Source of the DNA: Rhodanobacteraceae bacterium
Lineage (GTDB): Bacteria; Pseudomonadota; Gammaproteobacteria; Xanthomonadales; Rhodanobacteraceae
Direction of reading: 5' to 3'
Assembly (NCBI GenBank): GCA_025924775.1
Contig: JAICHS010000178.1
Location: 1-5,254 of the forward strand
Length of the DNA stretch: 5,254 nt
Shown here: piece after piece, positions 1 to 5,254 of the stretch
Layout: each line of letters starts with the position of its first letter
Numbering within the stretch: position 1 is the stretch's first letter
Notes under the pieces: generated by a model
Database searches by the model: none
Told to the model about the DNA's origin: nothing
Seen by the model: the letters and a program-made list of their open reading frames with translations, nothing else
Made by a program: the position numbers and the translations under genes

Positions 1-2
1 CC

Positions 3-10
3 AGGGGGGA
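3..10 (+). promoter_or_regulatory. Candidate ribosome binding site for the DUF1631 gene
   Basis: AGGGGGGA lies immediately before the ATG at 14, with about 5 nt between its AGGGGG core and the start. It supports that start over the ATG at 32, whose only upstream purine run is GGAG at 17-20. The match is to general purine richness rather than to a clean AGGAGG, so the start choice stays tentative. Confidence 0.4.
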
Positions 11-13
11 CCG

Positions 14-2212
14 ATGGGAGCACCACCGAACATGCCGACACTCGCCGAACGCAGCGACATCCCGCCGCGCGCGCGACACCTGCTGGCACAGCAACTCGCG
101 GAATGCGACGGCCTGCTGGAACCGTTGCTGCGCGGCGTGCTGGACGACCTGGAACATGAACTGTTCCGGCTCGCCGAACAATCCAGCGGCGGACATGCGC
201 AACAGGATTCGATGGCCGCACTGCAGGAAGTCAAGCGCACGCGTCCGCGTTTCCAGGGTCGTTTCATGGCCTTGCTGGAGCACCGCTTCGCCGGCATCGG
301 GCAGTCCGAGGCCACGCCTGCAGCCGCAGCGCCGGATGCGGGCGACCTGGCGCTGGTCGATCCGCACGAATTCGACGAGAGCATGGCGCTGGACGACCTG
401 GCCACCCGCACCGAGCTGCACGCGGGCAACGCGCTGTTCGACCTCTGCCACCGCTATGCGGTACTGGTCGCGGCGCCGCCGTTGGACAACGACGAACTTC
501 CATGCGGGCCGCACACGCTGGCGGCCGTCCTGGGCGAGGCCGCGGGAGCGTTCGGATTGCAGCGCGAGCATCGCCTGTTGTTCTATCGCCTGTGCGACCG
601 GCGGCTGTTCACGGCGGCCGACGCGCTGTATACGCACCTCAACACGCACCTGAAAGCAGCCGGCATCCTGCCCGACCTCAAAAGTTACCTGCCCAAGCGC
701 CAGGCGCCCGTGCCGCAGCCCGCGCCCGCCGCAACCGCCAACCCCACGCCACCCATCCAACCGGCGGTCAATTTCACCGCACCGGCCGGTCCGGCGCAGG
801 CGGAATTGCATGCCCTGCTGGACGCGCGCCGTCACGTGCTGCAACCGGAATCGGACGAGGCCGCCGCGCAATCGGCGCAATTCGCCTCGATGCCCGAACT
901 GCAGGAGGCCCTGACCGCCCTGCAGGCACTCCCTTCGCGCAACCACGAGGCCCCGCAGCCGGGCGCGGGCCTGGCCTCCGACCTCATGGCCCAATTGCGC
1001 CACGCGTCCCACGGCCAGGCCGTACGCTTGCAGCCCGAACAACGCGACACCCTGGACCTGATCGGCCTGCTGTACGACCAGTTGCTCACGGAAACCCGGC
1101 GCAAGGGGGTAGCGCAGCAGCTGCTGGCCAACCTGCAGGTGCCGCTGCTGCGCGTGGCGCTGGCCGACGGCAACTTCTTCACGGTGCGCAACCACCCGGC
1201 GCGGCGCCTGCTGAACCTGGTGCTGGAAACCGCCAACCTGTGGCTCGACCGCAGTGATGACAAGTTCGATGTCGCGCTCAACCAGCGCCTGCAGCGTGCC
1301 GTCAAGCGCGTCGTGGACGACCGCAGCGGCGACCTCGGCGTCATCCAGCGCGAGGCCGACGACCTCGACACGCACCTGAAAATGATTGCGCGACGCGCGG
1401 AAATCGCGGAACGCCGGCAGGTGGAGGCGGCGCAGGGCCGCGACCGCCTGCACGCCGCGCGCACCGTGGCCGGGCACGCCATCGGCCAGCGGCTGGCCGA
1501 CCGCAAGACCACGCCACTGGTGCGCGCGCTGCTGGAAAATGCCTGGACCGATGCACTCACGCTCACGCTGCTGCGCGACGGCGAAAACAGCGAGGCCTAC
1601 CGCCGCCGGCTGGCCGCGGTCGACCAGTTGCTGGGATCGCCGATCGCGCGCGACGACGCGAAGCTGGCGGCGGATTTCAGCCACGGCCTGACCCAGGTGG
1701 GTTTGCAGGCCACCGAAGCGGAGCAGATCACCCGCTACGCACTGGAGCTGCCGCAGTCCCCCGAGGCTCCGGCCAACGTCCCCGCGCCCAGCCAGACCGA
1801 ACTGCTGATCCGCCTGAAGTCGCGCCACAAACCCGACGAGGCGGCCGCGACGACCGAGCCGTCCGGGTCACGCAAGCTGACCCTGACACCCAGCGAACGC
1901 CGCGCGCTGGCCACCCTCAAGCAATTGCCGTTCGGAAGCTGGCTGGAATTCACCGTCAACCAGCAAGGCCAGCAGGCCGCGCGCAAGCTGGCGTGGTACG
2001 CGCCCGCAAGCGGGCGCTGCCTGGTGGTCAACGCGCGCGGCGCGGCCTCGCCCGAGCGCACGCTGGAACAGATCGCGCGGATGATGGCGCGCGGACAGGT
2101 ACGTGTCCTGCCGCGCCAGGACGGCGGTATGATCGACCGCGCCTGGAACGCACTGATGGCAGGGTTGCGGAAATTCAGCAAGACCACCGAAACCACGGAC
2201 CCCGCGGCATGA
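14..2212 (+). CDS. DUF1631 family protein of unknown function
   Basis: A large, probably cytoplasmic protein of 732 residues, with no signal peptide or membrane segment. Recognised as DUF1631 from several blocks. An N-terminal helical block contains LFRLAEQ near residue 50. A second block holds LFDLCHRY (about 141-148), LLFYRLCDR (188-196) and LYTHLNTHLKAAGILP (205-220). A Pro/Ala-rich linker (about 230-262) leads to the most typical motif, LQVPLLRVAL followed by FF and HPARRLLN (374-401). A charged, probably coiled helix spans about 444-483. After a second linker, a C-terminal block (635-699) has GSWLEF, KLAW (658-661) and GRCLVVN. The family has no settled biochemical role. Its stop overlaps the start of the PilZ gene, which suggests a link to c-di-GMP signalling (inference). 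Start choice: the ATG at 14 follows a purine-rich AGGGGGGA at 3-10. An alternative ATG at 32 has GGAG 11 nt upstream. The frame is open to the window edge, so a start further upstream is not excluded. Confidence 0.9.
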   Translation: MGAPPNMPTLAERSDIPPRARHLLAQQLAECDGLLEPLLRGVLDDLEHELFRLAEQSSGGHAQQDSMAALQEVKRTRPRFQGRFMALLEHRFAGIGQSEATPAAAAPDAGDLALVDPHEFDESMALDDLATRTELHAGNALFDLCHRYAVLVAAPPLDNDELPCGPHTLAAVLGEAAGAFGLQREHRLLFYRLCDRRLFTAADALYTHLNTHLKAAGILPDLKSYLPKRQAPVPQPAPAATANPTPPIQPAVNFTAPAGPAQAELHALLDARRHVLQPESDEAAAQSAQFASMPELQEALTALQALPSRNHEAPQPGAGLASDLMAQLRHASHGQAVRLQPEQRDTLDLIGLLYDQLLTETRRKGVAQQLLANLQVPLLRVALADGNFFTVRNHPARRLLNLVLETANLWLDRSDDKFDVALNQRLQRAVKRVVDDRSGDLGVIQREADDLDTHLKMIARRAEIAERRQVEAAQGRDRLHAARTVAGHAIGQRLADRKTTPLVRALLENAWTDALTLTLLRDGENSEAYRRRLAAVDQLLGSPIARDDAKLAADFSHGLTQVGLQATEAEQITRYALELPQSPEAPANVPAPSQTELLIRLKSRHKPDEAAATTEPSGSRKLTLTPSERRALATLKQLPFGSWLEFTVNQQGQQAARKLAWYAPASGRCLVVNARGAASPERTLEQIARMMARGQVRVLPRQDGGMIDRAWNALMAGLRKFSKTTETTDPAA

Positions 2213-2550
2213 ACGACGAACGTCGCAGCGCCCCGCGCAAGCCCACCAACGTCCCCATCGAAGTCACCGACAGCATCAGCGGTGAAAGCATCGGACGGGT
2301 GGGCAACCTTTCACGCAACGGCATGATGCTGATCTGCCACCGGCCACTGCGCGACGATGCCCTCTACCAGCTGCGCTTCCACCTGCCGGACGCGCACGGC
2401 CCCGATACCGAAATCGAGGCGGGCGTGCACACGATGTGGACCGACCAGGCCGCGACCAACGGCTACCAATGGTCGGGCCTCCGGATCATCTCCATCAGCG
2501 GCACGGCGGCAATATTGCTGGACCGCTGGCTGGACGCCCGCATGGCGTAG
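2209..2550 (+). CDS. PilZ domain protein, predicted c-di-GMP receptor
   Basis: A 113-residue single-domain PilZ protein, expected to be cytoplasmic and to change conformation or partners on binding cyclic di-GMP. Both ligand motifs are present at normal spacing. RxxxR is R6-S-A-P-R10, near the N-terminus; NxSxxG is N33-L-S-R-N-G38. A beta-rich stretch follows, with the WSGLRII strand near residues 87-93, then a C-terminal helix (about AAILLDRWLDAR). Because both motifs are kept, this is unlike the PilZ type IV pilus protein itself, which lacks them. The ATG overlaps the TGA of the DUF1631 gene (ATGA, 2209-2212) and no Shine-Dalgarno sequence stands before it, so it probably depends on translational coupling. 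An in-frame upstream ATG at 1993 would put 72 non-PilZ residues inside the DUF1631 coding region and is rejected. The output it controls (motility, pili, exopolysaccharide or other) cannot be read from the sequence. Confidence 0.92.
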   Translation: MNDERRSAPRKPTNVPIEVTDSISGESIGRVGNLSRNGMMLICHRPLRDDALYQLRFHLPDAHGPDTEIEAGVHTMWTDQAATNGYQWSGLRIISISGTAAILLDRWLDARMA

Positions 2551-2552
2551 TT

Positions 2553-2580
2553 TTGCGTTGCGACGCGCATCGCCGCATCA
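2553..2580 (+). promoter_or_regulatory. Weak candidate promoter for pepQ
   Basis: The 59-nt gap between the PilZ stop and the pepQ start contains TTGCGT (2553-2558; 3 of 6 matches to TTGACA) and CATCAT (2575-2580; 4 of 6 matches to TATAAT), 16 nt apart. Transcription would start about 20-25 nt before the pepQ ATG. In GC-rich DNA such a match is easily fortuitous, and read-through from the DUF1631-PilZ pair is equally possible. I see no convincing terminator in the gap. Confidence 0.2.
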
Positions 2581-2596
2581 TGCGTGTCTCGCCCGC

Positions 2597-2601
2597 AGGT
2601 G
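2597..2601 (+). promoter_or_regulatory. Ribosome binding site deciding the pepQ start
   Basis: AGGTG sits 8 nt before the ATG at 2610. It supports that start over in-frame ATGs at 2580 and 2436. The 2580 ATG would add ten residues (MRVSPAGAAR), and the 2436 ATG would overlap the PilZ gene. The protein from 2610 begins with the family-typical LAALYPAHL segment and has almost the same length as E. coli PepQ. Confidence 0.6.
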
Positions 2602-2609
2602 CCGCCCGC

Positions 2610-3944
2610 ATGACCGCCTCGCCACAAGACAACCTCGCCGCGCTGTATCCCGCGCACCTCGCCGAAATCGAACGCCGCAGTGCGGATGCGCTGGCCGCGT
2701 GCGGACGCGACACCCTGGTGGTCGCAGCCGGTCAACCGCACCTGTGGTTCCTGGACGACGAGGGCTACCCGTTCAAGCCCAATCCGCATTTCCTCAACTG
2801 GCTGCCGCTGGCCGACGCGCCCGGCAGCTGGCTCGTGTATACGCCGGGGGCCAGGCCCAAGCTGGTGTTCCTGCAACCGCGCGATTACTGGCACGTGGTG
2901 CCGGCCGCGCCGGCCGGCTATTGGGTGGAGCACTTCGACATCGCCACCGTGCACACGCCAGAAGCCGCGCGCGCGCAGCTGCCGCAGGATCCGTCGCGCT
3001 GCGCGATCGTCGGCGCGGCCAACGCCGCGATCGGCGACTGCGTGCCGGACAATCCCGCCGCGCTGATGCACCTGCTGCACTACCGGCGCGCGTGCAAGAC
3101 ACCCTACGAAGTGACGATGCTGCGCGTCGCCAGCCGGATCGGCGTGCACGGCCACCGCGCAGCCGCACAGGGCTTCCGCGAAGGCTTGTCGGAATTCGAC
3201 ATCCACTGCCGCTACCTTGAGGCGACGCGGCTGTCCGAACACCAGCTGCCCTACGGCAACATCATCGCGCTGGATGCGCACGGCGCGGTGCTGCACTACA
3301 TGCACCAGGACCGCAATCCGCCCGCGCACGCGCACTCGTTCCTGATCGACGCGGGCGGCGCCTTCCACGGCTACGCGTCGGACATCACCCGCACCTACGC
3401 CGCGCCCGAGGCCACCGAGTGGCAGGCGCTGATCGATGCGGTCGACGCGGCCCAACAAGGCTTTTGCGCCAAGGTGCGCGCGGGGCAAAGCTATCCCGAA
3501 CTGCACGTCCACGCGCACCACGTCCTGATGCAGGCGATGCACGACCAGGGTTTCATCACCTGCTCGGCCGAAGCCGCCGTCGCCAGCGGCATTTCCTCGG
3601 CGTTCTTCCCGCACGGCCTTGGACACCTGATCGGCCTGCAGGTCCACGACGTCGCCGGCTTGGCGCGCAACGAAGCGGGCGACACGCTGCCCTCGCCCGC
3701 GGGGCATCCTTACCTGCGCAACACCCGCACGCTCGTGCCAGGCATGGCCGTCACCATCGAGCCCGGCCTGTACTTCATCGAGATGCTGCTGGCGGAACTC
3801 AAGGCAAAGTCCGCCGCGAAGGACGTGAACTGGGCGAAGGTGGACGCCTTCCGCAAGTACGGCGGCATCCGCATCGAGGATGACGTCGTGTGCACCGAAG
3901 GCGCACCCCTCAACCTGACGCGTGACGCGTTCGCGGCGGCATAG
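2610..3944 (+). CDS. pepQ: Xaa-Pro dipeptidase (prolidase), M24B metallopeptidase
   Basis: A cytosolic dinuclear-metal (usually Mn2+) prolidase that hydrolyses X-Pro dipeptides, the last step in recovering proline from peptides. The protein has 444 residues; E. coli PepQ has 443. The N-terminal domain (about 1-160) includes FLDDEGYPFKPNPHF and RDYWH, typical of the bacterial PepQ branch. The C-terminal pita-bread catalytic domain carries all five metal ligands at the expected places: D247 (LIDAGG), D258 (YASDITRTY), H339 (HGLGH), E384 (TIEPGLYF) and E423 (GIRIEDD). H346 in LQVHD and R370 in YLR, associated with catalysis and substrate binding in this family, are also present. The HGLGHLIG motif has Leu where E. 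coli has Pro after the His, a mild difference. The start at 2610 follows from the AGGTG ribosome site and from family length. The gene lies 59 nt after the PilZ gene and may be co-transcribed with it, but no functional link is evident. It appears intact. Confidence 0.97.
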   Translation: MTASPQDNLAALYPAHLAEIERRSADALAACGRDTLVVAAGQPHLWFLDDEGYPFKPNPHFLNWLPLADAPGSWLVYTPGARPKLVFLQPRDYWHVVPAAPAGYWVEHFDIATVHTPEAARAQLPQDPSRCAIVGAANAAIGDCVPDNPAALMHLLHYRRACKTPYEVTMLRVASRIGVHGHRAAAQGFREGLSEFDIHCRYLEATRLSEHQLPYGNIIALDAHGAVLHYMHQDRNPPAHAHSFLIDAGGAFHGYASDITRTYAAPEATEWQALIDAVDAAQQGFCAKVRAGQSYPELHVHAHHVLMQAMHDQGFITCSAEAAVASGISSAFFPHGLGHLIGLQVHDVAGLARNEAGDTLPSPAGHPYLRNTRTLVPGMAVTIEPGLYFIEMLLAELKAKSAAKDVNWAKVDAFRKYGGIRIEDDVVCTEGAPLNLTRDAFAAA

Positions 3945-4082
3945 GGTTCCGATTCGCGCGGACATCCCCGTCCCCGTGCCCCACGGCGGTCCGATACCGG
4001 GTCGCGCGGGCCCCTGCGCTCCCGGCCGCGCAGGTGCGACCACGCCCGCGGCGGCATCACGCGGCGCCATGACCATCGCCAC
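3945..4082. other. GC-rich intergenic stretch with potential secondary structure
   Basis: No coding region is supported in this first part of the 206-nt gap after pepQ. The densest structure is at 3997-4040. Arms GTCGC (4001-4005) and GCGAC (4036-4040) can pair. As alternatives, GCGCGG (4004-4009) can pair with CCGCGC (4026-4031), or CCGGG (3997-4001) with CCCGG (4021-4025). No T-run follows, so this is not a standard intrinsic terminator. It could slow polymerase, help Rho-dependent termination, or simply reflect base composition. Confidence 0.3.
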
Positions 4083-4111
4083 CGGACACGCGCGGCGTGT
4101 TCTGCGATGAT
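4083..4111 (+). promoter_or_regulatory. Candidate sigma70-type promoter (extended -10) of the permease gene
   Basis: A -35-like CGGACA (4083-4088; 4 of 6 matches to TTGACA) is separated by exactly 17 nt from GATGAT (4106-4111; 4 of 6 matches to TATAAT). The -10 is preceded by TGC (4103-4105), an extended -10 element. Transcription would begin near 4118-4120, giving a leader of about 30 nt before the permease ATG. The spacer carries an inverted repeat. The elements are seen in the sequence; promoter activity is inferred. Confidence 0.45.
4084..4102. repeat. Inverted repeat within the permease promoter spacer
   Basis: ACACGC (4086-4091) and GCGTGT (4095-4100) are perfect inverted copies around GCG. 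The arms extend outward through a G-T wobble (4085/4101) and a G-C pair (4084/4102). The repeat lies between the candidate -35 and -10, overlapping the -35, where a repressor or an activator of the MerR type would bind. It could instead form an RNA hairpin ending transcription from pepQ, but the nearest T-run (4121-4126) is 18 nt further on, too far for a classic terminator. Confidence 0.3.
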
Positions 4112-4122
4112 CGGGCCCTGTT

Positions 4123-4135
4123 TTTTCCCGGAAAA
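4123..4135. repeat. Short dyad in the probable permease leader
   Basis: TTTTCC (4123-4128) and GGAAAA (4130-4135) are inverted around a single C, giving a 13-nt dyad that stands out as AT-rich in GC-rich surroundings. It lies after the predicted transcription start and just before the ribosome site. It could be an operator or a small leader hairpin affecting initiation. With such short arms, chance is a real alternative. Confidence 0.25.
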
Positions 4136-4139
4136 GGCT

Positions 4140-4143
4140 AAGG
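4140..4143 (+). promoter_or_regulatory. Ribosome binding site of the permease gene
   Basis: AAGG stands 7 nt before the ATG at 4151, a normal spacing. A second purine run, GAAAAGG (4131-4137), lies 13 nt upstream and overlaps the short dyad. Together with the charged N-terminus leading straight into the first membrane helix, this supports the start at 4151. Confidence 0.5.
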
Positions 4144-4150
4144 CTGGCGC

Positions 4151-5254
4151 ATGAGCAACGAAAACGCGATCCGCCGCAACGTCGGTGCGTGGGCGCTGAT
4201 GTTCACGGGTCTCGGCTCGATCATCGGCTCGGGTTGGTTGTTCGGCGCGTGGCGCGCGGCACAGCTGGCGGGGCCGGGGGCGATCTGGGCCTGGGTCATC
4301 GGCGCGGTGGTGATCCTGTTCATCGCGGTGACCTACGCCGAGCTGGGCGCGATGTTCCCGGAATCGGGCGGCATGGTGCGCTACGGCCAGTACTCGCACG
4401 GCACGCTGGTGGGCTTCATCGCGGCGTGGGCCAACTGGATCGCGATCGCCTCGGTGATCCCGGTGGAGGCAGAAGCCTCGGTGCAGTACATGGCGTCGTG
4501 GCCGTGGCAGTGGGCGCAGAATCTGTACCACGTGGCGCCGGGCGGCATGGGCGAACTCAGCCCCACCGGCCTCGGGATTTCGGCGCTGCTGGTGATCGGG
4601 TACTTCCTGCTCAATTTCTGGAGCGTCAACCTGTTCGCCAAGACCAACACCTGGATCACGATCTACAAGCTGATCGTGCCGGCGCTGACCGCGATCGCGT
4701 TGATGGCAACTTCTTTCCATCCCGAGAACTTCCATGTCGGCGCGCATGGCGGACCGCACGCGTACAACATCTCGGCGATCCTGACCGCGGTGGCGATCAG
4801 CGGCATCGTGTTCAGCTTCAATGGCTTCCAGAGTCCGGTGAACCTTGCCGGCGAAGCCAAGAACCCCGGCCGCAGCGTGCCGTTCGGCGTAATCGGCTCG
4901 ATCGTGCTGGCGACCATCGTGTACCTGCTGCTGCAGGTGGCATTCCTGGGCGCGACCGAGCCCGCGGTGCTGGCGCAGGGCGGCTGGGCCGCGATCGAAC
5001 ACTCCTCGCCGTTCGCGCAACTGGCGCTGGCACTGAACCTCAACTGGCTGGCGCTGCTGCTCTACTCCGACGCCTTCATCAGTCCGTCGGGTACCGGCGC
5101 CACCTACACCGCGACCACGGCGCGGATGCTGTACGGGATGCAGCGCAACGGCACCTTGCCGAAAGTTTTCGGCCGCGTGCATCCGCGCTTCGGCATTCCG
5201 CGACCGGCGATGTGGCTGAACCTGGTGGTCGCCTTCATCTTCCTGTTCTTCTTC
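4151..5254 (+). CDS. APC-superfamily amino acid permease, YveA/aspartate symporter-like (3' end missing)
   Basis: The first 368 residues of an inner-membrane amino acid transporter; the frame is open to the window edge. It probably works as a proton- or cation-coupled symporter with the LeuT fold. Membrane segments are visible at about 13-34, 44-62, 86-104, 141-161, 167-187, 206-227, 245-268 and 298-320, with a ninth starting near 352. Usual APC proteins have 12 or more, so roughly a quarter to a third is missing. Helix 1 has the glycine-rich unwound substrate site, GSIIGSGWLFG (22-32). YAELG (62-66), SGGMVRY (72-78) and YSHG (81-84) follow. LNFWSVNLFAKTN (154-166), AGEAKNPGRSVP (233-244) and ARMLYGMQRNGTLP (324-337) complete the pattern. 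From memory, this motif order matches the Bacillus YveA aspartate:proton symporter group well, but the substrate is inferred and could be another amino acid. It has its own candidate promoter and AAGG ribosome site. There is no sign of damage. Confidence 0.9.
   Translation, partial: MSNENAIRRNVGAWALMFTGLGSIIGSGWLFGAWRAAQLAGPGAIWAWVIGAVVILFIAVTYAELGAMFPESGGMVRYGQYSHGTLVGFIAAWANWIAIASVIPVEAEASVQYMASWPWQWAQNLYHVAPGGMGELSPTGLGISALLVIGYFLLNFWSVNLFAKTNTWITIYKLIVPALTAIALMATSFHPENFHVGAHGGPHAYNISAILTAVAISGIVFSFNGFQSPVNLAGEAKNPGRSVPFGVIGSIVLATIVYLLLQVAFLGATEPAVLAQGGWAAIEHSSPFAQLALALNLNWLALLLYSDAFISPSGTGATYTATTARMLYGMQRNGTLPKVFGRVHPRFGIPRPAMWLNLVVAFIFLFFF

Noticed and set aside
502..1257. A 251-codon + strand frame inside the DUF1631 gene
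   Set aside because: Its product is extremely rich in Arg, Ala, Gly and Pro, typical of an alternative frame in GC-rich DNA. The overlapping frame matches DUF1631 throughout.
2436..2609. An upstream extension of pepQ starting at 2436 or 2580
   Set aside because: The extra residues have no family counterpart. The longer version runs into the PilZ gene, while the start at 2610 has a well-spaced AGGTG and gives the normal PepQ length and residue numbering.
2357..3220. A 287-codon + strand frame crossing the PilZ and pepQ genes
   Set aside because: It has the Arg/Ala/Pro-rich composition of a shadow frame and overlaps two well-supported genes.
2463..4082. A 539-codon open frame on the - strand covering all of pepQ
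   Set aside because: Its product is a Val/Arg/Asp-rich mixture without a recognisable domain, as expected from reading the opposite strand of a GC-rich gene. The + strand gene has all the PepQ catalytic residues.
4084..4126. Intrinsic terminator made of the 4084-4102 hairpin and the T-run at 4121-4126
   Set aside because: The T-run starts 18 nt after the stem, too far for a classic intrinsic terminator, and the segment between fits an extended -10 promoter better.
4112..4130. Hairpin CGGG/CCCG enclosing the T-run, considered as a riboswitch or attenuator stem
   Set aside because: Only four pairs around an 11-nt loop, and the leader is too short for any riboswitch class I know.
3710..5182. 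A 490-codon open frame on the - strand across the pepQ end and the permease
   Set aside because: The product is His/Arg/Asp-rich and low in complexity, lies opposite a clear membrane transporter, and has no domain or convincing start signal.

Overview
This is a high-GC chromosomal stretch, densely coded on the + strand, with G or C strongly favoured at third codon positions. The protein families and codon style suggest a gammaproteobacterium of the Lysobacterales/Xanthomonadales type. That placement is inferred from family recognition and composition; no rRNA or other phylogenetic marker is present. I see no mobile element, CRISPR array, tRNA or rRNA, and nothing that looks recently transferred.

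Layout, left to right, all on the + strand. (1) A 732-residue DUF1631-family protein (14-2212; its start may lie a little either side). (2) A 113-residue single-domain PilZ protein (2209-2550), whose start codon overlaps the upstream stop as ATGA, so the two are almost certainly translationally coupled. (3) A 59-nt gap, then a full-length Xaa-Pro dipeptidase, PepQ (2610-3944), with all five expected metal ligands. (4) A 206-nt intergenic region (3945-4150) with GC-rich potential secondary structure, then a candidate extended -10 promoter carrying an inverted repeat in its spacer, then a short dyad in the probable leader. (5) The first 368 residues of an APC-superfamily amino acid permease (4151 to the window end), most like the aspartate:proton symporter (YveA-like) group and cut by the window edge.

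How the genes may work together. The DUF1631 and PilZ genes form a tight pair. The PilZ protein keeps both c-di-GMP-binding motifs, and the C-terminal segment of the DUF1631 protein looks like a compact beta-rich module. A c-di-GMP-responsive two-protein unit is therefore a reasonable hypothesis, and it is the most interesting point in the window. PepQ releases amino acids from X-Pro dipeptides, and the permease probably imports an amino acid. Both fit peptide and amino acid nutrition, but the permease seems to have its own promoter, so co-regulation is not shown. Apart from the DUF1631/PilZ pair, the window looks like ordinary core-genome content.
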